In this document: piece after piece, positions 53,799-62,331 of the stretch | How the letters are laid out: the number at the start of each line of letters is the position of its first letter | How positions within the stretch are numbered: position 1 is the stretch's first letter | Assembly (NCBI GenBank): GCA_002748735.1 | Contig: PDTC01000014.1 | Location: forward strand, 1 to 64,000 | DNA length: 64,000 nt | From: Desulfobulbus propionicus | GTDB lineage: Bacteria > Desulfobacterota > Desulfobulbia > Desulfobulbales > Desulfobulbaceae | Reading direction: 5' to 3' | The notes under the pieces: model-generated | The model's input: the letters and a program-made list of their open reading frames with translations, nothing else | Told to the model about the DNA's origin: nothing | The model's database searches: none | Made by a program: the position numbers and the translations under genes

Positions 53799-56159
53799 AT
53801 GAATGCTTCAGAAAAAAATGTGATTACGATCCGTGGAATAAATGAAAACGGTATCCGCCTCACCTCCAAGGTCTTTGAGGAGGAGATACGCGGTGCTGCC
53901 AGGGCGGCCGATTACCTCGTCCTCGAGGCCTTTGGTCAGCACAATATCGGTATGCGGCTGGGATCGAAAGCAGAGCCAAAGACCTTGGTGGTTCGCGGAC
54001 CGGTAGGGCAGCGGCTCGGCTGTATGGGGATGCCTGGCACCACCATCATCAGTGAAGGCTCGGCCTCAGATGATGTCGGCTATCTCAACATTGGTGCCGA
54101 CATCATCGTCAAAGGCGATGCCACCAACGGAGTCTGCAACGCCATGGCTGCCGGCCGGGTTATGATCGGCGGCTCCATCGGTGCCCGCGGCCTGACCATG
54201 ACCAAGTGGAATCCCGAATACAGCAGGCCCGAGATGTGGGTGCTGGGTTCGGTTGGCGACACCTTTGCAGAGTTCAACTGCGGCGGTATCGGGGTGATCT
54301 GCGGGCATGCTGCCAAGAATCCTGATAACGTCCTGGGCTACCGACCATGTGTCGGGATGGTGGGCGGCAAGATCTTTTTTCGCGGCAGCAGCGACGGCTC
54401 CTATTCACAGATCAACGCCAGGCTCGGTGTCCCTGATGACGAAGAGTGGGCGTGGCTGCAGGGTAACTTGCCAGAATTTCTTAAAAATATTGAAAGGATA
54501 GAGCTGCTTGCCCAGCTGAGCGTACGTGACGACTGGCAGATACTTACCGCGATTACCCCCCAGGAACGGGCGCTGATGTTTACCGGCCCCATGCCCATGG
54601 CTGAATTCAGGCGGCGTGTCTGGAATCCAGGATTCGATGGCGGTGACCCGCTGCGTGACCTGGCGCCCGCTTTGGAGCGTGGGGTGATCGGCGTCGTGGA
54701 GACCGGGGAGATGCGAAGGCGCAAACCCGCCTGGCTGAACCGTAACTCGGCGGCACCGTGTACGTTTTTTTGTCCCATCCACATCCCTACCATTGATCGG
54801 CTGCGCTTGATCCGCGAGGGCAGGCACGAAGAGGCCTACGAGATGCTGCTGCGCTACACGCCGTTTCCGGCTTCGGTCTGTGGGTCTATTTGTCCCAATC
54901 TCTGCGTGCAGAACTGTTCCCGGGAAAAGATCGACGCCTCTATTGATACCGGGGTGCTTGGCCGTGCCGTCAACCTGGTTGAGCCGCCTGCAGCGCTGCC
55001 CGCCACAGGTCACCGGGTGGCGATCATCGGCGGTGGCCCCGGCGGTATGGCCGCTGCCTGGCATCTGGCCATGCACGGTATAGAGGCCCATATCTTTGAG
55101 CAGCAGGAGGTGCTCGGCGGAAAACTGGCGCAGACCATCCCCTGGGAGCGGCTGCCCAGGGCGGTGTGGGAGAGTGAAATCGACAGATTTCTCCAGCAGG
55201 AGCATATTTATGTCAACACCGGGGTGCGCCTTGACCGGGCCGCAGTGACGCAGATGCGCCAGGACTATGCATATCTGGTGATCGCCGTTGGCACCCACCA
55301 GCCGAGGACGCTTGAGTTTCCGGGCAGCGACAGGGTGCTCCCGGCCTTGGAGTATCTTAAGGCTGCCAAAAGCGATGCGCCCATGGCAACCGGCAGGCAG
55401 GTGGTGGTTATCGGTGCCGGCAATGTCGGCTGTGACGTTGCTGCAGAGGCCTATCGTCTTGGCGCCGAGCAGGTAACCCTGGTGGATATCCAGAAACCGC
55501 AGGCCTTTGGCAAGGAACGCGATGCTGCCGAGGCCCTGGGAGCCCAGTTCAAGTGGCCGGTCATGACACGCGAGGTTACCGACGAGGGCCTGTTCACTGC
55601 CGATGGTACCCTTATTCCGGCACAGACCGTGATCATCAGTATCGGTGATATCCCCAGGATGGACTTTCTCCCGGAGGGGGTCAAGGTCGTTGATGTGGCC
55701 GGCGGCTCCTGGATCAGGACAGATGAGGCTGGCCGTACCAGTGATGACCGAATCCTGGCGGTGGGCGACGTTGAAAAACCTGGCCTTGCCACCAATGCCA
55801 TGGGGGCGGGCAAGCGTTCAGCCGAGTATATCGTGGCGTCGCTGAGGGGCGAACAATGGCAGCCTTTCCGGCAGAAGCTGATTCGCTACGAAGATCTCAC
55901 CATGGCCCACTTTGACCCGGTTACCGACCTTGAACCCACAGAAGATCAGCAGGCGGCCCGTTGTCTGAGCTGTGGTTCCTGCCGGGACTGTCATCTCTGT
56001 GAGACCATCTGTCCCACCGGCGCCATCGGCCGCCGTCCAGTGCCGCCAGCTCAGGACGGGGTAACCTTCGAGTATTACAGCGACGATGACAAGTGTATTG
56101 CCTGTGGTTTCTGCCAGGATACCTGTCCCTGCGGCATATGGGTCCTGCAGCCGTTCTGA
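53799..56159 (+). CDS. Fusion of GltB GXGXG domain, NAD(P)H oxidoreductase (GltD-like) and C-terminal ferredoxin
   Basis: The 786-residue protein opens with a GXGXG beta-helix domain (residues about 40-240, with GYLNIGADIIVKGDATNGVC and AAGRVMIGGSIGARGLTMTK), normally the C-terminal part of GltB. It then has a GltD-like unit with an N-terminal Fe-S region (FCPIHIPTIDRL, CGSICPNLCVQNCSRE), the FAD-binding VAIIGGGPGGMAAAWHLAMH, the NAD(P)-binding VVVIGAGNVGCDVAAEAYRL, and GDVEKPGLATNAMGAGKRSA. The last 80 residues hold two 4Fe-4S motifs (CLSCGSCRDCHLCETICP, CIACGFCQDTCPCG). Together with the two previous genes it makes a complete glutamate synthase, divided differently from the common two-subunit enzyme. 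Confidence 0.9.
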   Translation: MNASEKNVITIRGINENGIRLTSKVFEEEIRGAARAADYLVLEAFGQHNIGMRLGSKAEPKTLVVRGPVGQRLGCMGMPGTTIISEGSASDDVGYLNIGADIIVKGDATNGVCNAMAAGRVMIGGSIGARGLTMTKWNPEYSRPEMWVLGSVGDTFAEFNCGGIGVICGHAAKNPDNVLGYRPCVGMVGGKIFFRGSSDGSYSQINARLGVPDDEEWAWLQGNLPEFLKNIERIELLAQLSVRDDWQILTAITPQERALMFTGPMPMAEFRRRVWNPGFDGGDPLRDLAPALERGVIGVVETGEMRRRKPAWLNRNSAAPCTFFCPIHIPTIDRLRLIREGRHEEAYEMLLRYTPFPASVCGSICPNLCVQNCSREKIDASIDTGVLGRAVNLVEPPAALPATGHRVAIIGGGPGGMAAAWHLAMHGIEAHIFEQQEVLGGKLAQTIPWERLPRAVWESEIDRFLQQEHIYVNTGVRLDRAAVTQMRQDYAYLVIAVGTHQPRTLEFPGSDRVLPALEYLKAAKSDAPMATGRQVVVIGAGNVGCDVAAEAYRLGAEQVTLVDIQKPQAFGKERDAAEALGAQFKWPVMTREVTDEGLFTADGTLIPAQTVIISIGDIPRMDFLPEGVKVVDVAGGSWIRTDEAGRTSDDRILAVGDVEKPGLATNAMGAGKRSAEYIVASLRGEQWQPFRQKLIRYEDLTMAHFDPVTDLEPTEDQQAARCLSCGSCRDCHLCETICPTGAIGRRPVPPAQDGVTFEYYSDDDKCIACGFCQDTCPCGIWVLQPF

Positions 56160-56192
56160 CGCTCTTTTATAGGAAAAGCAACAAGATCGCTT

Positions 56193-56234
56193 AGGCCGGG
56201 CCCTGGCAGGTGCCAGTCCCGGCCTTGTTTTGTT
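56193..56234. terminator. Strong intrinsic terminator after the glutamate synthase genes
   Basis: AGGCCGGG (56193-56200) pairs with CCCGGCCT (56218-56225), with an inner CTGGCA/TGCCAG stem, giving a long hairpin followed by TGTTTTGTTG. It ends the glt operon and may also stop the convergent repeat-protein gene. Confidence 0.8.
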
Positions 56235-56252
56235 GTCTGAGTGTTCCAGCTG

Positions 56253-58070
56253 TTATTGGCGCAGTGCGCCCTTGACAGGGATGAACAGCAACCAGGGGAA
56301 ATCGTTAAGGGACCGGCTCAGGATGGTGCCGTAATTCCCCACGGCAAACACATCACTGCTACTGCTTTCCCACACGCCATTGAGGCCATTTGATGTTCCC
56401 GAAGTCATGGGGCTCCAGGCACTGCCATCATAGTGGAGAATCGTGCCGCCATTCCCCACGGCAAAGGCATCACTGCCACTGCTGCCCCAAACGCCAAAGA
56501 GACTTGCTGTGATTCCCGAGGTCATGGAGCTCCAGGCATTGTCGTTGTAGCGGAGAATCGTGCCGGCATATCCTACGGCAAAGACATTGTTATTGCTGAC
56601 TCCCCAGACGCTGGTGAGCGAGTTTGATGTTCCCGAGGTCATGGGGCTCCAGCCATTGCCATCATAGTGGAGAATCGTGCCGCCATTCCCTACGGCAAAG
56701 GCATCATTGCCACTGCTGCCCCAAACACCAAAGAGATTTGCTGTGGTTCCGGAGGTCATGGAGCTCCAGGCATTGTCGTTGTAGTGGAGAATCGTGCCGC
56801 CATTCCCCACGGCAAAGACATCAGTGGAGCTGCTGCCCCAAACACCAAAGAGATTCGCTGTGGTTCCCGAGGTCATGGAGCTCCAGTCACTGCCATCATA
56901 GTGGAGGATGGTACCGCCAGACCCCACGACAAAGACATCAGTGGAGCTACTGCCCCACACACCATTGAGGCGGTTTGATGGTCCCAGATTCATGGGGCTC
57001 CAACCATTGCCGTCGTAGTGGAGGATCGTGCCGTCATTCCCCACGGCAAAGACATCATTGCCACTGCTCCCCCAGACGCCACGGAAGTATTCTGTCGTCC
57101 CTGAGGTCATGGAGCTCCAGGCGTTGCCGTCGTAGTGGAGGATCGTGCCGTCACTCCCCACGGCAAAGACATCAGTGCCACTGCTCCCCCAGACGCCATA
57201 GAGCGGCAATGTCTTCCCCGGGGGCATAGGGTTCCAGGCACTACCATCGTAGTGGAGGAGGGTGCCTGAATCCCCTACAGCAAAGACATCACTGCCGCTG
57301 CCTCCCCAGATGCCAAAAATCCGAAAGACTGTTGGCACTCCCAGCATGACACTCCAACCATTACCATCATAGTGGAGGATGGTGCCATTTCCCCCCACGG
57401 CAAAGATATCAGTGCCACTGCTCCCCCAGACACCATAAAAGTTTACAGTTACTCCCGTCGGTAGAGTCATGGCGTCCCAGCTGTTGCCATTGTAGTGAAG
57501 GATGGTGCCATGCCACCCCACGACAAAGACATCAGTGCCACTATTCCCCCAAACGCCCTGGAGCCATTCTGTGGTTCCCGAGTTCATGGGGCTCCAGGCG
57601 TTGCCATCATAGTGGAGGATGGTGCCATTCCTCCCCACGGCAAAGACATCACTGCCACTACTCCCCCAAACGCCAGAGAGAGTCGCTGTCGTCCCCGAGT
57701 TCATAGGGCTCCAGGCGTTGCCATCATAGTGGAGGATGGTACCACTCCTCCCCACGGCAAAGACATCACTGGCACTACTCCCCCAAACGCCCTGGAGCCA
57801 TTCTGTGGTTCCCGAGTTCATGGGGCTCCAGGCGTTGCCATCATAGTGGAGGATGGTGCCGCTCCCTCCCACGGCAAAGACATCAGTGCCACTGCTCCCC
57901 CAGACGCTAGAGAGGTAGTTCCCTTGAGGCAGGGGGTTTTCCCAGCACCAGTGATCGTTGGAGCAAATTTTTGCCCAGGCATGGTGGCTGCAGAAAAGCA
58001 CAAACATGAATATCATGGCTGAGATTAGTGCTGCCCATAATCGGGTGGATAGTACGGCCTGATCCCTCAT
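56253..58070 (-). CDS. Exported protein of 14 tandem propeller-type repeats
   Basis: The 605-residue protein has a signal peptide (LWAALISAMIFMFVLFCSHH, then AWA) and from about residue 53 a chain of 14 repeats of about 39 residues with consensus L-GVWGSSGTDVFAVG--GTI, then LHYDGNAWSPM-SGTT. The last repeat is cut short and runs into a C-terminal FPWLLFIPVKGALRQ tail. The strand-rich pattern and conserved Trp suggest beta-propeller blades; 14 units fit two seven-bladed propellers. Repeats 1 and 3 (toward the start) and 9-11 are almost identical at the DNA level, a sign of recent duplication or recombination. A GAGGAGGAAAGG site precedes the ATG. Surface binding is a likely role, but ligand is unknown. 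Confidence 0.85.
   Translation of the reverse strand: MRDQAVLSTRLWAALISAMIFMFVLFCSHHAWAKICSNDHWCWENPLPQGNYLSSVWGSSGTDVFAVGGSGTILHYDGNAWSPMNSGTTEWLQGVWGSSASDVFAVGRSGTILHYDGNAWSPMNSGTTATLSGVWGSSGSDVFAVGRNGTILHYDGNAWSPMNSGTTEWLQGVWGNSGTDVFVVGWHGTILHYNGNSWDAMTLPTGVTVNFYGVWGSSGTDIFAVGGNGTILHYDGNGWSVMLGVPTVFRIFGIWGGSGSDVFAVGDSGTLLHYDGSAWNPMPPGKTLPLYGVWGSSGTDVFAVGSDGTILHYDGNAWSSMTSGTTEYFRGVWGSSGNDVFAVGNDGTILHYDGNGWSPMNLGPSNRLNGVWGSSSTDVFVVGSGGTILHYDGSDWSSMTSGTTANLFGVWGSSSTDVFAVGNGGTILHYNDNAWSSMTSGTTANLFGVWGSSGNDAFAVGNGGTILHYDGNGWSPMTSGTSNSLTSVWGVSNNNVFAVGYAGTILRYNDNAWSSMTSGITASLFGVWGSSGSDAFAVGNGGTILHYDGSAWSPMTSGTSNGLNGVWESSSSDVFAVGNYGTILSRSLNDFPWLLFIPVKGALRQ
56300..57915 (-). repeat. 14-copy tandem DNA repeat of about 117 bp within the propeller gene
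   Basis: The coding strand has about 117-base units corresponding to the protein repeats. Phrases such as CATAGTGGAGGATGGTGCC (plus strand) recur every unit. Similarity is strong enough for slippage or recombination to change copy number. It is coding DNA, not a CRISPR array. Confidence 0.85.
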
Positions 58071-58270
58071 CGTCCTTTCCTCCTCGTGCGGTCTACTTGC
58101 TTATAATGGTTAACGCCAGGCCTCTGGTATTTTTTTGACCCTGGTATACTCTATACTGCATTCTCTCTTCAGCATAGACAACCTTAAGGACTATTCATAT
58201 AGTATCATAAAACAAGATGCAGGTGAAGATACTGCCATCGGCAGTCACCCTGGTGGCTGCAATCTCTTTT

Positions 58271-60139
58271 TTATCGGGCCGCTTCCATGAAGGTCTTCCA
58301 GACGGGAGCTGCTGCCCTGCCGCCGTTCTCCCCTTTGCCGAGGGAGCGATTGCGGTCGTGGCCCAGCCAGACACCGGTGGTGAGGTCTTCGGTGAAGCCG
58401 ATGAACCAGGCATCAATGTTGTTGTTGGATGTGCCGGTCTTGCCGGCGCTGCCCGGAATTCCCCGTGCTCTTTTTCCTGTCCCCTCCTTGATGGCCCTGG
58501 CAAGCACTGCCCTGATGCGTTCGGCGGTGCTCGTCTGCATAACCCTGGTCGGCTTGGCCTGTGGCCATGGTCTGACCCGTCCATGACGGTCGCGGACACT
58601 GATGATGGCGACCGGTCGGTGAAAGATACCCCTGTTGGCAAAGGCAGTGTAGGCACCGGTCAATTCCAGCAGGGATACTGGTGAGCTGCCCAGGGCCAGG
58701 GGCAGTTCAGGGCGGAGCTCCGCGTTGATCCCGGCGCGGCGGGCCAGAGCGATCACCGGTTGTATGCCCACCTGCCTGAGGAGCTTGACGGCAACGACAT
58801 TACGACTGTGAATCAGGGCATCGTCGAGCCGGGTGGGGCCGTGGAATCTTCCATCGTGGTTCTTTGGCTGCCAGGTATGGCCGTCCTTGTCGGTGAAGAC
58901 GACGCGGGAGTCATCAATTGTCGAGGCAGGAGTAAAGCCCTGGTCAAGGGCGGCGGCAAAGACCAGCGGCTTGAAGACCGAGCCGGGTTGCCGGAGGGCA
59001 TTGACAGCCCGGTTGAAAGGACTGGTGCTGAAATCTGTTCCCCCGACCATGGCGCGGATCCTGCCGCTGCCGGTGTCCAGGGCCACCAGCGCTCCCTGGG
59101 GGCTGGGGGCTCCCTGCCGCAGTTCAACCGTGGTGGTCCCCCGGATCAGTGCCCGTGCTGCCTGCTCCTGGAGTCGGGTGTCCAGGGTGGTGTTCACCTG
59201 CAGACCCTGGTGAAACAGGGTCTCTTTGCCGTAGACAGCGGCCAGCTCTTTTTGCACATACTGGGCAAAGTAGCCGCTGGCCCGGGTAAGGTGTTTTCGC
59301 CGGCTATAGCTGAGTTCTTGCGAATACGCAGCGCGGGCCTCTGCTGTGCTGATGAGACCCTCTTCTGCGAGACGGTTGAGCACGTAGCGTTGCCTGGCCT
59401 TGGCCGCCTTCGGCTTTTTGAAAGGGGCGTAACGGCTGGGCGACTGAGGCAGACCGGCGAGCAGGGCGGCCTCAGCGAGTGTCAGCCTTGAGGCGTTCTT
59501 GCCAAAGTAGGTGCGACTGGCGGCCTCGACACCATAGGCTCCCTGGCCCAGATAGATCTCGTTGAGGTAGATCTGCAGGATCTCCTCTTTGGTCAGCATC
59601 TTGTTGAGACGGTAGCTGAGTATCGCTTCGGTGAACTTGCGAAAGTAGGTCTTTTCCCGTGAGAGCATGAGGGCCCTGGTCACCTGTTGGGTGATGGTGG
59701 AGCCGCCCTGACTGCGTCGTCCGGAGCGAAGATTGTTGACCGCGGCCCTGAGAATCGACCAGCCATCCACCCCGGAATGTTCCCAGTAGCGGCTGTCCTC
59801 GGCAGCGACAAAGGCCTGGGGCAGCAGCGCCGGCAGTTGCTGGTAGGTCACCGGTAGACGGTATTCGATGCCAATGGCGTCGATGGGCCGTCCCCGGCGA
59901 TCGACAAGCTCGGTGGCGACCAGGGGGTGATAATCGTTGATGGAACGAATCTCTGGGATATCCAGGGAGAGAAACCAGGCGAGGCCACTACCGAGCAGCA
60001 CAGAGGTTGCAGCGGCCACGGCCAGCAGCAGGCGGATCAGCTCGATGTGCCCAATCCTCCGCTGGCGGCTGCGTTTTGCCGGCACCGGCCTACGGCGTTT
60101 TCTGGCGGTCTTGGTGGTCTTTGAGGCTGGGCTGGCCAC
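58271..60139 (-). CDS. Class A penicillin-binding protein (PBP1b-like)
   Basis: The protein has a basic cytoplasmic N terminus (TARKRRRPVPAKRSRQRR), one membrane helix (LLLAVAAATSVLLGSGLAWF), a GT51 glycosyltransferase domain (VAAEDSRYWEHSGVDGWSIL, GGSTITQQVTRAL, KEEILQIYLNEIYLGQGAYG) and a transpeptidase domain with serine motif PGSVFKPLV, SRN motif HSRNVVAVK and KTGTS near the C terminus. It polymerises and cross-links peptidoglycan. The open frame extends to 60388, into the divergent mutL leader; I chose the GTG at 60139 (622 residues) as likelier, but no clear ribosome site marks it and other starts are possible. The N terminus resembles PBP1b/1c types. Confidence 0.88.
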   Translation of the reverse strand: MASPASKTTKTARKRRRPVPAKRSRQRRIGHIELIRLLLAVAAATSVLLGSGLAWFLSLDIPEIRSINDYHPLVATELVDRRGRPIDAIGIEYRLPVTYQQLPALLPQAFVAAEDSRYWEHSGVDGWSILRAAVNNLRSGRRSQGGSTITQQVTRALMLSREKTYFRKFTEAILSYRLNKMLTKEEILQIYLNEIYLGQGAYGVEAASRTYFGKNASRLTLAEAALLAGLPQSPSRYAPFKKPKAAKARQRYVLNRLAEEGLISTAEARAAYSQELSYSRRKHLTRASGYFAQYVQKELAAVYGKETLFHQGLQVNTTLDTRLQEQAARALIRGTTTVELRQGAPSPQGALVALDTGSGRIRAMVGGTDFSTSPFNRAVNALRQPGSVFKPLVFAAALDQGFTPASTIDDSRVVFTDKDGHTWQPKNHDGRFHGPTRLDDALIHSRNVVAVKLLRQVGIQPVIALARRAGINAELRPELPLALGSSPVSLLELTGAYTAFANRGIFHRPVAIISVRDRHGRVRPWPQAKPTRVMQTSTAERIRAVLARAIKEGTGKRARGIPGSAGKTGTSNNNIDAWFIGFTEDLTTGVWLGHDRNRSLGKGENGGRAAAPVWKTFMEAAR

Positions 60140-60350
60140 GACGGCGAGTGTTAGGGGTGGAGGTGATGAAAACCTGTTAAGGCCTAGCACTATACCGCAG
60201 GCAGAGTGAAAGAGAAAGTGCGTGGCTGGTTTTTTTGCGATCACTGCAAGGGGTATGTCATGGATTTTGCCCTGTCCAGGTGGCCGCATCAATGGTAACA
60301 TGCCGGGGTGGTCGGCTATAGAAGCCAGGAACAGGGAAAAAGGAGCGGTT

Positions 60351-62195
60351 ATGTCGCGCATACGAATACTCTCGGAGCACCTCGCCAATCAGATCGCCGC
60401 AGGGGAGGTGGTTGAACGGCCTGCCTCGGTGGTTAAGGAGCTCCTGGAAAACAGTATTGACGCCCGGGCCAGCAACATCGAAGTTCAGGTTCAGGGCAGT
60501 GGTACCCGGCTGATCCGGGTGGCGGATAACGGTGACGGTATGGATGGTGATGATGTCCTGCTCTGCCTGGAACGACACGCCACCTCAAAGCTCACCGAGG
60601 TTAAGGAGCTTGACGGGATCTCCACCCTGGGGTTTCGTGGTGAAGCCCTGCCCAGCATCGGTTCTGTGGCCAACCTGGTGATCCTGTCGCGGCCCCATGG
60701 CAGCGAGCTGGGGACCCGTGCCGAGATGCGCTATGGTGTCCTGCGTGATGTTCACGAGGCAGGATGCGCCCAGGGAACGGTGATCGAGGTTCGTAATCTG
60801 TTCGGAAATATCCCGGCCCGCAGGAAGTTTTTGAAATCGGCTCGCACCGAGCAGTACCATATCGAAGAGGCTGTCCGGGAGCAGGCCCTTGCCCATCCGC
60901 AAGTACGCTTCCTCCTGCGGACAGAGGATCGGGTAACCCTGGAGTATCCCGGACCGGTTGACCTGGAAAAACGAACCCGGGACGTGTGCCGCTACCGGGA
61001 AAAGGTCATTCCTCTGGATCTGGCTGACGGTGATTACCGGGTAACCGGCTGCCTGCTGTTACCCGAGACCGGGACTCCGAGGAGCGCCAAACTGCGAATC
61101 CTGGTCAACAACCGTCCGGTGCAGGACCGGATGCTGCGTCACGCCGTGGTCGAGGGAATGCAGGGCTTTCTCATGAAGGGCTATCAACCGGCCGGTGTCC
61201 TGCTGCTTGACACTGCGGCCGGACAGGTGGATGTCAATGTCCATCCGGCAAAGCGGGAGATCCGTTTTCGCCAGCCCCGGGAGGTTCACGGGGTGGTCGC
61301 CCGGGCAACCACCCTGGCCATGCAGGGATACCAGGAGTCAGCCCGGTCAGCTCTTTTCCATTGTCCTGCGCCTGCGCCGGCAAGTCCGACCCAGCTGCCC
61401 CCAGTGGTGCAGACAGGTGAATCTGTGGAGACAGAGGCTTCCTGGTCTCCTGAGGAGATGACCAGGTCTACTGGCCATAATTTTCCCCTACCCCGGCAGG
61501 CCTTCCAGGGGGCGAAAGAGCGGGAAGCGCCAGGTTCTGCTCAGACGCCGGCCCCGGTTCGACCGTTGCCCCAGGAAACGATTGAGCCGCCCCCTCCTGC
61601 CACTGTGTATGCGGGATTGCGGGTGATCGGCCAGTTCATGAATCTGTACCTGCTCTGTGAGCGACAGCAAGAGCTGGTGGTCATCGATCAGCATGCTGCC
61701 CATGAGCGGGTCTTGTACGGACAGCTCCGGCAGGGCTATCTGGAGAGTGCTGTTCCCCGGCAGCAGCTTCTTTTTCCTGTGAGTGTCGAGCTCGGTCCGG
61801 AAGAGTCTGACCTGGTGGAGGTGCAGTTGCAGGAGCTGGAACGGATCGGATTTGGCCTCAGTTATTTCGGCGAGACCACCTGGATAATCAAGGAGGTGCC
61901 GGTACCGTTAAGCCAGGCCGATCCAGGAACACTGCTGGCAGATGTCCTCAAGGGGTTGGAAAGAGGTGCGGGTGAAACCGGGAGGCTCGTGCCTGCCAGG
62001 GTGGATGCCCTGCTTGCGGATATGGCCTGCAAGGCGGCAATCAAGGCGGGTAACCGGCTTCTTCCTGAGGAGATGCTCAAACTTCTTGAACAGATGGATC
62101 AGAGCCGGGTTTTTTCCCATTGTCCCCATGGCCGTCCTGTCCTGAAGACCTTTGGTGTCGCCGATATTGAGAAGTGGTTTCACCGCCGGGAGTGA
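60351..62195 (+). CDS. mutL: DNA mismatch repair protein MutL
   Basis: The 614-residue protein has the GHKL ATPase motifs ELLENSIDARA, DNGDGMDGDD and GFRGEALPSIGSV, then the transducer domain (VNNRPVQDRMLRHAVVEGMQ, VNVHPAKREIRFR), a Pro-rich linker (about 345-425) and the C-terminal dimerisation/endonuclease domain with DQHAAHERVLYGQL, ACKAAIKAGN and CPHGRP. In nicking MutL proteins the first motif is DQHA-x2-E-x4-E; here the last Glu is Gly. The start at 60351 follows AAGGAGCGG and gives the normal N terminus; the frame is open from 60222 but that part is not MutL-like. Confidence 0.94.
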   Translation: MSRIRILSEHLANQIAAGEVVERPASVVKELLENSIDARASNIEVQVQGSGTRLIRVADNGDGMDGDDVLLCLERHATSKLTEVKELDGISTLGFRGEALPSIGSVANLVILSRPHGSELGTRAEMRYGVLRDVHEAGCAQGTVIEVRNLFGNIPARRKFLKSARTEQYHIEEAVREQALAHPQVRFLLRTEDRVTLEYPGPVDLEKRTRDVCRYREKVIPLDLADGDYRVTGCLLLPETGTPRSAKLRILVNNRPVQDRMLRHAVVEGMQGFLMKGYQPAGVLLLDTAAGQVDVNVHPAKREIRFRQPREVHGVVARATTLAMQGYQESARSALFHCPAPAPASPTQLPPVVQTGESVETEASWSPEEMTRSTGHNFPLPRQAFQGAKEREAPGSAQTPAPVRPLPQETIEPPPPATVYAGLRVIGQFMNLYLLCERQQELVVIDQHAAHERVLYGQLRQGYLESAVPRQQLLFPVSVELGPEESDLVEVQLQELERIGFGLSYFGETTWIIKEVPVPLSQADPGTLLADVLKGLERGAGETGRLVPARVDALLADMACKAAIKAGNRLLPEEMLKLLEQMDQSRVFSHCPHGRPVLKTFGVADIEKWFHRRE

Positions 62196-62331
62196 TCCTG
62201 CTTTTTTGCAACTTCAGAAGACGCGTGGGCAGCAGTAGGCGGCCTCCCCAATACCTCAGCCAAAGAGTTCCGACCTGCTTGGCCAGCCCGCTTAACTCGT
62301 TCGCCGATCTTTGAGGCTTCGGGCCGGCAGT

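Noticed and set aside
56300-57915. Regular repeats suggesting a CRISPR array
   Set aside because: Units of about 117 bp are entirely in frame with a protein repeat, without short identical repeats and unique spacers.
60222-60350. N-terminal extension of MutL
   Set aside because: MutL begins at the MSRIRILSEHLANQIAAGEV position with a good ribosome site at 60351.
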